DNA from: an uncultured Lachnoclostridium sp.
GTDB taxonomy: Bacteria; Bacillota; Clostridia; Lachnospirales; Lachnospiraceae
DNA: 64,000 nt
NCBI GenBank assembly: GCA_944381625.1
Contig: CALWLW010000014.1
Location: forward strand, 28,365-92,364
Reading direction: 5' to 3'
Below are positions 17,633-26,362 of this stretch, piece after piece. The position numbers and the translations under genes are program-made. The notes beneath the pieces are model-generated. The model made no database searches and was not told the origin of the DNA. It saw only the letters and a program-made list of their open reading frames with translations. Positions within the stretch are counted from its first letter, which is position 1; each line of letters starts with the position of its first letter.

Positions 17633-18430
17633 ATGGAACAGGCGGAGCGGATGAAAAGCCTGGGATACGAGTACGTCGGCCATGGCTTTTTGCACAACAT
17701 ATACGAAAAAGACGGGTTGATTTACAAGTGCCTGAAATATGCGTGTATGGACAATCCCTTTCATAAGTTTGAACATGAGAGGGCTTCCATGGATTTCCTG
17801 CGCGGGAGGGGAATTCCCACGGTGCGAATTGTAGATATCGTGGACGATGGAATCCTGCCGGGCGTCTGCTTTTTAGTGGAGGAAAAAGCGGAGGGGATCA
17901 ATTATTCCAAAACCCGTATGCCAGGCGCCTTACGGGAACCTTTTTTTGACTATCTGATGAAGATTACAAAGATCGAAATGCCCTTCTGGGGAGATACGAA
18001 GCCTGACGGGACGAAGAAAGAGAACGGCTGGATTCCTTTCCTGGCATCGTACGTGAAAGGGCTTGACGGGCTGCCGGAAGACGTCAAAAACGGCCACAGT
18101 GAAAAGGAACTGCTGGCATGGATGAAACGAAATCTTCCCGCGGACGGGCGGCCTCATTTTATGGTTATGGACGCCAACCCGGAGAACTTTTTCTGGAACG
18201 AAAAGAACGAGATCTGCGCGGCGATCGACATCGATCATCCCGTCTGCGGCGACCCGCTGTTCCAGATGGCCTCCATCCTGCATGAATGGGGCGGCCTGGC
18301 TTCCGATTATGTGGACAGTCATGTGTCCAGGAAGGAAAGAGAGAGGGTTTCTTTCTATGGGCTTTTGATCCGGTTCAATGAGCTGCTGTGGAACCGGCGC
18401 TTATCCGAGGGAACCGGAATGGAAGAATAA
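17633..18430 (+). CDS. Kinase-fold (APH-like) phosphotransferase, divergent
   Basis: About 265 residues. The catalytic loop is recognisable as D180-x4-N185 (VMDANPENFF), with the histidine of the usual HxD replaced, and the metal Asp follows in AIDIDHP. GDPLFQMASILHEW resembles the GDPxxDLA segment of APH-like kinases. The N-terminal lobe has a lysine-containing strand (YEKDGLIYKCLKYA). The altered HxD makes it more distant than the kinase at 9954, but the Asp/Asn pair needed for phosphoryl transfer is kept. It starts three bases after the radical SAM gene. The substrate is unknown. Confidence 0.75.
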   Translation: MEQAERMKSLGYEYVGHGFLHNIYEKDGLIYKCLKYACMDNPFHKFEHERASMDFLRGRGIPTVRIVDIVDDGILPGVCFLVEEKAEGINYSKTRMPGALREPFFDYLMKITKIEMPFWGDTKPDGTKKENGWIPFLASYVKGLDGLPEDVKNGHSEKELLAWMKRNLPADGRPHFMVMDANPENFFWNEKNEICAAIDIDHPVCGDPLFQMASILHEWGGLASDYVDSHVSRKERERVSFYGLLIRFNELLWNRRLSEGTGMEE

Positions 18431-18450
18431 GACGCAAAGGAGGCGTAGGG

Positions 18451-19293
18451 ATGATAAACTTTAAAAACTGCGAAATACTGGCGCCTGCCGGAAGGGTGAC
18501 AGATATCGCGCCCTTATTGGAGGTGGGCGCGGACGCTGTCTATGTGGGTCTGTCGGGCTGCAGCGCGAGGCCGAAGTCCTCTGATTTTACCGTGGATGAG
18601 ATTTTTGAGATTCTTGCGCCCATCCATGCAGAAGGGAAAAAGCTGTTCGTTGCCATCAACGCCAATGTGGAAGGAAACAAGATAGAAGCCCTCCTGGATA
18701 CGGCGAAAATACTGGACAACGGGGGCGTGGATGCGTTGATTGTGTCTGATTACGGGCTGATTTACCGACTTTCGCAGGTAATAGAGCATGCTCAGATTCA
18801 TGTGAGCACCCTGACGGGGGTGTACAACCATGAAGACGTACATATGCTGAAAGAGCTGGGAGCCAAACGGATTATCCTGTCCTCCGATTTATATCTGGAT
18901 GAGATCGTGGATATCATCGACCATGAGCCGGAACTTGATTATGAGATCGTGGCGGATGGAGGGATCTGCTTTAATTCCAACAGACAATGCCTGCTCCCGC
19001 ACGTGGGCCAGCAGGAAGCTTTTCATGTCTATTGCCAGGAATCCTACCGGTTAAAGAGAGGGGACGCCGTGCTGGGAAAAGCAAGAAGAATAGGAAACTG
19101 TCCGGGCAAGATTCACCGGACCCTGGGAATCTATCTTGGCATGGGGATCATGTCCTTTAAAGTAGAAGGACGGACAAACAGTATTGATTATATTGTGGAT
19201 CGAATCAAGGATATGGCGGAAAGCAGGAAATTTTATCTGGAGCATGCGGAGGAAATCCCTGGGATGATGCACTATATCCGGCGTGAATATTGA
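18451..19293 (+). CDS. U32 peptidase-family protein, UbiU-like Fe-S protein
   Basis: About 280 residues from ATG 18451, with AAGGAGG seven bases upstream. The N-terminus is typical of the U32 family (ILAPAGRVTDIAPLLEVGADAVYVG). The C-terminal half contains four cysteines spaced as C-x6-C (ICFNSNRQC), then a third about 15 residues on (VYCQES) and a fourth near GNCPGK. This is the pattern that binds a [4Fe-4S] cluster in UbiU, UbiV and TrhP. U32 proteins with this cluster carry out oxygen-independent hydroxylations of ubiquinone precursors or tRNA. Next to a UbiA homologue and a second U32-like gene, an anaerobic hydroxylation of the prenylated intermediate is the obvious hypothesis. Confidence 0.85.
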   Translation: MINFKNCEILAPAGRVTDIAPLLEVGADAVYVGLSGCSARPKSSDFTVDEIFEILAPIHAEGKKLFVAINANVEGNKIEALLDTAKILDNGGVDALIVSDYGLIYRLSQVIEHAQIHVSTLTGVYNHEDVHMLKELGAKRIILSSDLYLDEIVDIIDHEPELDYEIVADGGICFNSNRQCLLPHVGQQEAFHVYCQESYRLKRGDAVLGKARRIGNCPGKIHRTLGIYLGMGIMSFKVEGRTNSIDYIVDRIKDMAESRKFYLEHAEEIPGMMHYIRREY

Positions 19294-19302
19294 GGTGGAC
19301 GT

Positions 19303-20031
19303 ATGGAAAAGAATGGATATATGGCACGTTATGAAACCTATGACGCGGACAGGATAAACCGTCTCTGCCAGTCCGATGAGGTGCGGGGCGTGGTATTGGG
19401 CGACCTGTTCTGCCAGAAGAGAATGTTCGGGAACGGTACGGCGGATCTGATCCTGTTCCTGGAAAAGCTGATGCTTGCAGGGAAAGAGGCGATATATCAG
19501 GCTCCGTTATATGTGACAAGCAGGAACCTGGATGAAGTGGTCTCCATCCTGAAGCTCTTGTCCGGCTATAAAGGGAATGCGTATGTGATCGTTCAGGATT
19601 TTGGTACCGCCCAGGCGGCCTCCAGGGATTTCCCAAGCGTCAGACTAATTTGGGGGCAGATGGGGAGAGTGCGGGAGCACCGGTTCTCGGATGATTTCCT
19701 GAATTTCCTGAAATTAAAAGGATTTTATGGGATGGAAACGTCCAGTCCCGAACTGGCGGCTCGCCTTGCGAAGCGTCAGATGGCGGTTCTCTGGGGGAAT
19801 GCCCGACTGACCTATGAGACGTTGGGGCGGAATTGTTATCTCCGGTATCAGACAGGCGTCTGCGACCCTGCGGCATGCCTTGGGGGAACGTACGGGCTGG
19901 AAATGGAGAACGGTTCTTTTTCCATGACCATAGACGGCTATATGCTGGGGAAAAAAATCGCTTATTTGGACGAGGAAACCTATTTCGAGGTTTGCGGCCA
20001 TGAGAATGTGATTCCTGTCCGTTATTTGTAG
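19303..20031 (+). CDS. U32/UbiV-like partner protein (divergent)
   Basis: About 242 residues. It has no strong recognised signature, but it reads as a U32-type barrel: repeated strand-helix units (VVLGDLFC, APLYVTSRNLDEVV, AYVIVQDFG, VRLIWGQMG, GMETSSPELAARLA). It ends with a cysteine-bearing stretch (NCYLRYQTGVCDPAAC) placed like the Fe-S region of UbiV. It begins nine bases after the first U32 gene, and the pair mimics the ubiU-ubiV arrangement, in which both subunits are needed. Assignment as a divergent partner subunit is inference; a stand-alone enzyme of unknown function cannot be excluded. Confidence 0.6.
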   Translation: MEKNGYMARYETYDADRINRLCQSDEVRGVVLGDLFCQKRMFGNGTADLILFLEKLMLAGKEAIYQAPLYVTSRNLDEVVSILKLLSGYKGNAYVIVQDFGTAQAASRDFPSVRLIWGQMGRVREHRFSDDFLNFLKLKGFYGMETSSPELAARLAKRQMAVLWGNARLTYETLGRNCYLRYQTGVCDPAACLGGTYGLEMENGSFSMTIDGYMLGKKIAYLDEETYFEVCGHENVIPVRYL

Positions 20032-20086
20032 ATTGGTACTGGGTAAAAACGTCTGAGATTTTATGCAGGAATCGGGGAGTGAGTAA

Positions 20087-21802
20087 ATGAAAAAGGGTAT
20101 GATTCTGTTTCCGCCGGAATGGCTTCCGATCAATCCATATTCGTCCATGCCCATGCTGGTGGGGCAGCTGCATCAGGCGGGATATCCGGTGGTATGCAAG
20201 GACAGCAATCTGGAATTTTTTGATTATGTGCTGGACAAAAACCATTTTGAGCGTATCCTGGACGGGAAGGACGGAGCAAAGGACAGCCCATTTGGCAGGG
20301 AGCGCAGGGAAACGGTCAAAAATCATCTGGAAGCCGCTGTGGAGACGCTGAAAAGAGGAGAAAATTTCTATCAGGTGGACTGCTACAAAGAGGCCATGGA
20401 AACCATCGAGGACGCGCTGGCAATGGTTTCTGAAAGCTATCCTGGACAGAAACTGTCCTTGTATGATTTTTCGGACGTCCGTTTCAACTGGGATTACAGG
20501 AATCTGGTGAAAATATGCTCGAACCAGATGAAAAATATGTTCTATGATTACTATATGGAACAGATGGAATACTGGAAAAACGCCGGGGTCGATTACATCT
20601 GCGTCACCATGCCCTGCTATACCCAGCTCATACCTGGATTTACCCTGATGTATCTGCTGAAAAAGTATACGACGATCACCGTCTGCGCGGGCGGGAACAT
20701 CATCACCCGCCTTTCCGAGGGCATCCGCGCCAATAAAGATTTGTTGGATACGTTTTGCGACTATCTGCTGATGGGTGACGGAGAGGATTCCATTGTAAAA
20801 TTTGCGGATTTTCTGCATGGAAAATGCGGGAGCGACCAGGTTCCGGGGATGATCTGGAAAGAGGGCTATCATTTGTTCGCGAATCCGGTTGACAAGGAGC
20901 GGCATATGGAGAATATAGCCCTGCCTGTTTTTCATGGGATGGAATTGGACAATTATTATTGTCCTGAGGTGACGTTCGCCATCGAGTTTGCCCGCGGCTG
21001 TTACTGGAGAAAATGCAGCTTCTGCGCTGTGGATATTTCCCACAAAAAATATTGCATGAAGCCCATGGAGAACCTGATCGATGAGATAGAATATCTCGTG
21101 AAATGTCATGGAATCAGAAATTTTGTGTTTGTGGACGAAGCCATTCCCGTGAAAAAATATGTGGAATTTGCGGACCGCGTGCTGGAGCGGAAGCTGGATA
21201 TCCGCTTTTATTCCTTCGCCAGAATGGAGAAAGGGTATTCTTACGAGGTGCTTAAGCACCTGAAAGAAGCAGGGCTGTCCATTCTGTGGTGGGGCTATGA
21301 ATCCAAGTCCGGGCGGATCATGGAGCTGATGAATAAAGGGATCGACGTGGAGGAGAGGATATCCATTCTGGAAAACGGATACCGGGCGGGGATCTGGAAC
21401 CACTGCCTGTGCATGGCGGGCTTCCCCACGGAGTCGCGGGAAGAGATTTTGTCCACGTTTGAGGAGATCAGGGTGAACCGGCGGCTGTTCAATAGCTGCG
21501 CCATGAACGCTTTTTTCCTGTCCTACAATTCGCCCATGTACCAGGAGCCTGAGAGATACGGGATCACAAGCATCAGTATTCCCAACGCGTTTGAAAGCCA
21601 CTGTCACTTTAAAATGCGGGAACATACAGAAAAAGAATATCAGGATATGGTAAATTCGTTCCGCGCTCAATATGCCCATGAAAACAAAAGTAAACTGTGG
21701 GCCATGGAATATAATAATTTCGATCATCTTCTCATGTATATCAAAAAATATGGATGTGAAAAGGTGCGGGATTATGACGCGGAACAGAACCGGTGTTTTT
21801 AA
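20087..21802 (+). CDS. B12-binding-type radical SAM enzyme with a CX4CX2C cluster motif
   Basis: About 571 residues. The N-terminal 270 residues resemble a cobalamin-binding-type domain (FPPEWLPINPYSSMP, CVTMPCY, CAGGN, MGDGED). The Fe-S motif is C305-x4-C310-x2-C313 (RGCYWRKCSFC), one residue longer than the standard CX3CX2C. WWGYESKSG and the later CMAGFPTESREE match the barrel strands of this class. It is the second such enzyme of the cluster. Members catalyse methylations, rearrangements or C-C bond formation; which of these applies is unknown. A 55-base gap separates it from the U32 pair, and it overlaps no downstream gene. Confidence 0.85.
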   Translation: MKKGMILFPPEWLPINPYSSMPMLVGQLHQAGYPVVCKDSNLEFFDYVLDKNHFERILDGKDGAKDSPFGRERRETVKNHLEAAVETLKRGENFYQVDCYKEAMETIEDALAMVSESYPGQKLSLYDFSDVRFNWDYRNLVKICSNQMKNMFYDYYMEQMEYWKNAGVDYICVTMPCYTQLIPGFTLMYLLKKYTTITVCAGGNIITRLSEGIRANKDLLDTFCDYLLMGDGEDSIVKFADFLHGKCGSDQVPGMIWKEGYHLFANPVDKERHMENIALPVFHGMELDNYYCPEVTFAIEFARGCYWRKCSFCAVDISHKKYCMKPMENLIDEIEYLVKCHGIRNFVFVDEAIPVKKYVEFADRVLERKLDIRFYSFARMEKGYSYEVLKHLKEAGLSILWWGYESKSGRIMELMNKGIDVEERISILENGYRAGIWNHCLCMAGFPTESREEILSTFEEIRVNRRLFNSCAMNAFFLSYNSPMYQEPERYGITSISIPNAFESHCHFKMREHTEKEYQDMVNSFRAQYAHENKSKLWAMEYNNFDHLLMYIKKYGCEKVRDYDAEQNRCF

Positions 21803-21819
21803 AGGAGCAGGAAAAGTGT

Positions 21820-22713
21820 ATGGAAAAGTTTGACGTGATTGTGATTGGCGCTGGGCCTGCGGGCTGTTTTGCGGCGACGGAGTTAAAGCGCAAGGGCTAT
21901 TCTGTGTGTATTTTGGAAAGAGAAGAGCGGGGACACCGGAAGGTCTGCGGCGACGGCCTGTCCATGGCGGGCATGGAAGTGCTGCGGATGATGGATTTCC
22001 CTGTGGAGAGGATCCCCGCAAAAGGGGCGTTCCGAATCCAGCATTATTACTATTATGCGGAAAACAGGCTGATCCAGAAAGAGGTGGAAAAACCGGCATA
22101 CTGCCTGGCAAGAAATTTCACGGACGGGCTGTTCCAGGAGTACGCGCAGCAGGATTTCCACATCCCCATCCGGTATGGATGCGGGGTAAAAGATATCTTC
22201 CGCAGGGAAGGCGGTTATGAGGTGAACGGCGTCTATGGGAGGAAGGTGCTGGCCGCGGTGGGAGCCAATGCCAGGATACGGCTGGATGGACAGGATTTCC
22301 TGTGTGTTGACAGGAGTAAGCCCGTGGGAATCTCCTGTATTATTAAGGGAAAGCCGGCGGAGGAAGGCTTCTTTTTCTTTGACTATGACGCCGCATACGA
22401 TGGAACCTATGCCTGGATCTTCACATTGGGAAGGAACCTGTATAATGTGGGACTGTGGAGAAAGGCGGAATACGGCAGGCTAAAAAATCAGTTGGCGGAA
22501 TTTATGGAAAAACGGTGTCCGGAATGGACGGGAGCCTATGAGGTTGTCCGGCCGTCGAAAGGCGCTTTTATGGGAATTGGAAGCCCGGTGAAGAGCCGTG
22601 AGGATGGAATCTTCCTGGTGGGGGACGCTGCCAACACGTCCAATGAAACGGATGGGGAGGGGATCTCCAGGGCGATTATCTCCGCCAGAGAGATTGTCGA
22701 GACGTATTTTTAG
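21820..22713 (+). CDS. Geranylgeranyl-reductase-family flavoprotein (short)
   Basis: An FAD-dependent oxidoreductase of about 297 residues. The dinucleotide site GAGPAG is at residues 10-15, followed by ILERE with the ribose-binding Glu. VCGDGLS and the second FAD contact GDAANTSNETDGEGI near residue 268 are typical of the geranylgeranyl reductase family, which hydrogenates prenyl double bonds. It lacks about 90 residues at the C-terminus compared with archaeal or plant enzymes. The start is ATG 21820 with GGAG twelve bases upstream. As the last gene of the cluster it probably saturates the prenyl chain. A related flavin halogenase or hydroxylase is less likely because the cell appears anaerobic. 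Confidence 0.82.
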   Translation: MEKFDVIVIGAGPAGCFAATELKRKGYSVCILEREERGHRKVCGDGLSMAGMEVLRMMDFPVERIPAKGAFRIQHYYYYAENRLIQKEVEKPAYCLARNFTDGLFQEYAQQDFHIPIRYGCGVKDIFRREGGYEVNGVYGRKVLAAVGANARIRLDGQDFLCVDRSKPVGISCIIKGKPAEEGFFFFDYDAAYDGTYAWIFTLGRNLYNVGLWRKAEYGRLKNQLAEFMEKRCPEWTGAYEVVRPSKGAFMGIGSPVKSREDGIFLVGDAANTSNETDGEGISRAIISAREIVETYF

Positions 22714-22741
22714 CCGTACATATCAAATTAAGAATAAACGT

Positions 22742-22797
22742 TGCGCTCCGCATGCGCTGCACATCCGGTTGCCGGTATGCAGCGTATGCGGGGCGCA
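22742..22797. repeat. Long hairpin after the prenyl cluster
   Basis: The arms 22742-22761 and 22778-22797 pair over 20 bp with two G-U wobbles, and an inner CCGG-TTG-CCGG mini-hairpin fills the loop. It begins 28 bases after the reductase stop. No T-tract follows on either strand, so it is not a classical intrinsic terminator. It could stabilise the 3' end of the long mRNA or be one copy of an intergenic repeat. Confidence 0.6.
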
Positions 22798-22849
22798 GGG
22801 CATTATGACAATTCTCCAGGAAACGTCTCGCGCTGCCTGCAGGTATGCC

Positions 22850-23155
22850 TTACGCGAATAGATCTTCCTCTTCGAAATCCCCGGCACCTGCCCTTTCTGT
22901 GTTCAGGGCGGCTTCTTTCTCTTTGATGCTCTGCTTATGGACGGAGATGGCCGTGCAGTATTCCATGACGGCTTCGTCCACCAGTTCTCCGGCGGCGAAC
23001 TTTTTGTAATAGTGTTCTCCGATCTTTGCTTCCAGTTCCTTGATGGATCTGGTGTCGTTCATAATCTGGGCCTTCAGCCGGGCGGTATCGATGACCTCTC
23101 CGGTCCTGTCGGCGGCCGTTTTGGCAAATTCATTGATCTTATCCAGAATATCCAT
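22850..23155 (-). CDS. Small coiled-coil hypothetical protein
   Basis: About 101 residues, almost entirely helical and charged (EAKIGEHYYKKFAAGE, HKQSIKEKEAALNTE), with a short acidic tail ending EEEDLFA. There is no signal peptide or membrane segment. It is preceded on its strand by AAAAGGAG. Similar short proteins occur widely in Clostridia as unassigned genes. The coiled-coil look suggests an oligomeric cytoplasmic scaffold, but no function can be given. It is convergent with the prenyl cluster and lies downstream of the sugar kinase on the same strand. Confidence 0.72.
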   Translation of the reverse strand: MDILDKINEFAKTAADRTGEVIDTARLKAQIMNDTRSIKELEAKIGEHYYKKFAAGELVDEAVMEYCTAISVHKQSIKEKEAALNTERAGAGDFEEEDLFA

Positions 23156-23190
23156 AGAAAAACTCTCCTTTTATAGATCCTGATAACAGG

Positions 23191-24156
23191 TTATGCCCGC
23201 GCCGCGAGAAAATCCAGCACCTCCTGTTTCTTCGGCATGACGCGCAGGGCGCCCTTGCGGGTGGTGATGATGGATGCGGCGGCGTTGGCGAAGGTGAGCA
23301 TCTCTTTTAACTGAGCGTCCGTCAGGTCTTCAAGACCGTGATCCAGCACATAGTTGATGACGCAGGCGCAGAAAGTATCCCCGGCGCCGGTGGTCTCGAT
23401 GGTATTCTCCTGAAGGAACGGGGCGACTTCCACATAACCATCCCCGTAGTAGGCCCGGCTTCCGTCACCGCCCATGGATACCAGGATCAGGGGGATCGGG
23501 AATTCTTCGCGGATCTTCTCCACACCTTTGGTGAAATCCGTCTCTCCGGTCAGCCACTGGATTTCATTGTCGGAGATCTTCAGGATATCGCACTGGCCCA
23601 GCCCCCAGCGGACCTGTTCCTTTGCATGCTCCAGCGTATCCCACAGCGGCTCCCGCAGATTGGGGTCGAAACTGATCAGGGCGCCGGCCGCTTTTGCGAC
23701 TGTCACCGCCTTTTTGGTGGCCTCGCGCACGCCTTCGTGGGTCATGGACAGGGTGCCGAAATGGAACAGCCGGGTATCCCGGATCAGGTCCTCGTTCAGC
23801 TCGTCTGCCCGGAGCATCATGTCCGCTCCGGGGTTCCGGTAGAAGGAAAAATCCCGGTCTCCGTTGGCAAAGGTGTGTACCAGCGCCAGGGTAGTGTGTA
23901 CGTCGTCGTCCAGCGACAGGTTCTCCGTGCCGATCCCCAGTTCTTCCAGGGATTTTTTCAGGGTCAGGCCAAACTGGTCGTTGCCTACTTTCCCGATAAA
24001 TGAAGTTTTCTTTCCGAGATTATTCAGCATGGACAGTACATTGCAGGGAGCGCCGCCGGGATTGGCCTCAAAAAGTCCGTTCCCCTGTTCGCTCATGCCG
24101 TTCTGGGTAAAGTCGATTAAAAGCTCGCCCAGGGCGATCACATCATATGTTTTCAT
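23191..24156 (-). CDS. PfkB-family sugar kinase, probable fructokinase
   Basis: About 321 residues of the ribokinase/PfkB fold. It has the first signature near residue 35 (GGAPCNVLSMLNNLGKK) and the catalytic, anion-hole second signature TTGAGDTFCACVINY near residue 253, with the base Asp. The opening ALGELLIDF and the GNDQFG segment favour fructokinase over ribokinase. It would phosphorylate a free hexose in the cytoplasm. The gene is on its own strand with a good AGGAGG-like site, divergent from ftsH; 204 bp of AT-rich DNA lies between them and probably carries both promoters. Confidence 0.9.
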   Translation of the reverse strand: MKTYDVIALGELLIDFTQNGMSEQGNGLFEANPGGAPCNVLSMLNNLGKKTSFIGKVGNDQFGLTLKKSLEELGIGTENLSLDDDVHTTLALVHTFANGDRDFSFYRNPGADMMLRADELNEDLIRDTRLFHFGTLSMTHEGVREATKKAVTVAKAAGALISFDPNLREPLWDTLEHAKEQVRWGLGQCDILKISDNEIQWLTGETDFTKGVEKIREEFPIPLILVSMGGDGSRAYYGDGYVEVAPFLQENTIETTGAGDTFCACVINYVLDHGLEDLTDAQLKEMLTFANAAASIITTRKGALRVMPKKQEVLDFLAARA

Positions 24157-24360
24157 AGAAAAACGCCTCCGATTGCTTGATGCTTTTATTGTATCGAAAA
24201 CCGGGGAAAAAGAAAAGAGGGAAAAACATAGATCTCAGTTTATATTTAATTTATTTGCAAAGAGTAAATATATATAGTGTTGAAACCAGGAGGCCGGGGA
24301 GTCTGCGCACCGCGGCGTGATGTCCCCCGGTATGAACTTTGATTACAAAGGAGTGAAAGG

Positions 24361-26217
24361 ATGAAAGAAGTAAAATCTCCGAAAAAGCCATTGATCTTTT
24401 ACTACATCATCGTGCTGGTGATTATGGTTCTTCTGAACGGGATTTTGTTTCCCAGCATTTTGCGGCAGCAGATCGAGGAGGTGGATTACGGCACCTTCCT
24501 GAGCATGCTGGATCAAAAAGAAGTATCCGTGGTGGAAGTGGAGCAGGATTATATTTATTTTATGGACGACAACCAGAAGGATCCCACCTATTACCGGACG
24601 GCCACGTTTGATTCGGATATATCGCTGGTGGACCGGCTGTATGCTTCCGGCTGTAAATTCGGGGAAGTGAAGGAGAAAGAGATGTCCCCGATTTTAAGCG
24701 GCCTGATTTCGTTTGTGATTCCGCTGGTATTTTTTATCGTGGTCGGACAGCTTCTCTCCAGAAGCCTGATGAAGAAGATGGGCGGAGGCATGGGAAACGC
24801 CATGTCTTTCGGCAAGAGCAACGCCAAGGTGTATGTGGCCAGCGAGACCGGTATCAAATTCAACGATGTGGCGGGGGAAGAGGAAGCGAAGGAACAGCTT
24901 CAGGAGATCGTGGATTTCCTGCATAATCCTTCCAGGTACCAGGCCATCGGCGCCAGGATGCCCAAAGGCGCCCTGCTGGTGGGCCCGCCCGGCACGGGCA
25001 AGACCCTGCTTGCCAAGGCGGTAGCCGGCGAGGCGGAAGTGCCGTTTTTCTCCATCTCCGGTTCGGAATTTGTGGAGATGTTCGTGGGTATGGGCGCGGC
25101 CAAGGTGCGCGACCTGTTTAAACAGGCAAACGAAAAGGCTCCGTGTATCGTGTTCATCGACGAGATCGATACCATCGGCAAGAAGCGTGACGGAAACGGG
25201 CTGGGCGGAAACGACGAACGGGAGCAGACCCTGAACCAGCTTCTCACGGAGATGGACGGCTTCGACGGCTCAAAAGGCGTGGTGATCCTGGCGGCCACCA
25301 ACCGTCCGGAGACGCTGGACCCGGCGCTTCTGCGCCCGGGACGTTTTGACCGGAGAATCCCGGTGGAGCTTCCGGATCTGGCGGGCAGGGAGGCGATCCT
25401 GAAAGTCCATGCCAAAAAGGTGAAGCTGGGAGACGACATCGATTTCAACGCCATTGCCAGAGCAGCGGCCGGCGCGTCCGGGGCGGAGCTGGCCAACATG
25501 GTCAACGAGGCCGCACTGAGAGCGGTGCGGAATGGAAGGGCCTATGTAACCCAGGCGGACCTGGAAGAGAGCATCGAGGTGGTGATCGCCGGATACCAGA
25601 AGAAGAACGCGGTCCTCTCGGACAAAGAGAAGCTGATTGTGTCTTACCATGAGATCGGGCACGCCCTGGTGGCGGCCCTCCAGAGCCATTCCGCGCCGGT
25701 GACCAAGATCACCATCATCCCCCGCACCTCCGGCGCGCTGGGATATACCATGCAGGTGGATACGCAGGAACAGCATCTTCTGAGCAGGGAGGAACTGGAA
25801 AACAAGATTGCCACCTATGCGGGCGGCCGGGCGGCGGAGCAGATGATCTTCGGGTCCATTACTACCGGGGCGTCCAATGATATCGAGCAGATGACCAAAC
25901 TGGCCAGAGCCATGATTACCCGATACGGTATGAGCGATGAATTCGGCATGATGGCGCTGGAGACGGTGAACAACCAGTATCTGGGCGGAGACGCGTCCCT
26001 GGCCTGTGCGGCGCAGACGGCGGCGGTAGTGGACGAGAAAGTAAACCAGCTTCTGAAACAGCAGTATCAGAAGGCGCTGGATCTTCTGAAAGCCAACACG
26101 GCAAAACTGCATGAGCTGGCCAAATACCTGTATGAGAAGGAGACCATCACTGGGGAGGAATTCATGAAGATTCTGGAGACCAGAGCCATAGAAACGACAG
26201 AATCCGGGGCGGAATAA
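24361..26217 (+). CDS. ftsH: ATP-dependent zinc metalloprotease FtsH
   Basis: About 618 residues. Two N-terminal membrane helices (about residues 12-32 and 112-132) flank a short extracytoplasmic domain. The AAA domain has Walker A GPPGTGKT at residues 208-215, Walker B IVFIDEID, and the second region of homology ending RPGRFDR. The zinc site is H430-E431-x2-H434 (HEIGH), with the third ligand expected in the GASND region. FtsH degrades misfolded or short-lived membrane and cytosolic proteins. The gene stands alone with a terminator directly after it. Confidence 0.97.
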   Translation: MKEVKSPKKPLIFYYIIVLVIMVLLNGILFPSILRQQIEEVDYGTFLSMLDQKEVSVVEVEQDYIYFMDDNQKDPTYYRTATFDSDISLVDRLYASGCKFGEVKEKEMSPILSGLISFVIPLVFFIVVGQLLSRSLMKKMGGGMGNAMSFGKSNAKVYVASETGIKFNDVAGEEEAKEQLQEIVDFLHNPSRYQAIGARMPKGALLVGPPGTGKTLLAKAVAGEAEVPFFSISGSEFVEMFVGMGAAKVRDLFKQANEKAPCIVFIDEIDTIGKKRDGNGLGGNDEREQTLNQLLTEMDGFDGSKGVVILAATNRPETLDPALLRPGRFDRRIPVELPDLAGREAILKVHAKKVKLGDDIDFNAIARAAAGASGAELANMVNEAALRAVRNGRAYVTQADLEESIEVVIAGYQKKNAVLSDKEKLIVSYHEIGHALVAALQSHSAPVTKITIIPRTSGALGYTMQVDTQEQHLLSREELENKIATYAGGRAAEQMIFGSITTGASNDIEQMTKLARAMITRYGMSDEFGMMALETVNNQYLGGDASLACAAQTAAVVDEKVNQLLKQQYQKALDLLKANTAKLHELAKYLYEKETITGEEFMKILETRAIETTESGAE

Positions 26218-26235
26218 AATATAGAAACACGGCGG

Positions 26236-26272
26236 AAGCGCCAGGGAGAGGATGTGCCCTGGCGCTTCTTTT
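26236..26272 (+). terminator. Intrinsic terminator after ftsH
   Basis: An 11-bp perfect stem (26236-26246 with 26257-26267) around a 10-base loop, followed by TTCTTTT. Confidence 0.9.
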
Positions 26273-26362
26273 GCGCCGGTTGACGGCGGCCTGAATCCAG
26301 TCCGGAGATGTCCTGGTTCCGGTTCGGCAATCTGTGCAGGCCCTGGCCTGCCGATCTGGCAC

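Noticed and set aside
19640..22111. Very long open frame (over 800 codons) on the minus strand opposite the U32-like and B12-type genes
   Set aside because: It is an antisense shadow caused by codon bias of the plus-strand genes, which have recognised motifs; its translation is low-complexity and matches no family.
1942..22713. Archaeal origin of the window because of UbiA and geranylgeranyl-reductase-like genes
   Set aside because: Ribosome sites, start codons, FtsH, PTS, BlaI/BlaR1 and glycosidases are clearly bacterial; no GGGP synthase is present.
22742..22797. Integron attC site or intrinsic terminator
   Set aside because: No RYYYAAC/GTTRRRY core sites and no T-tract on either strand.
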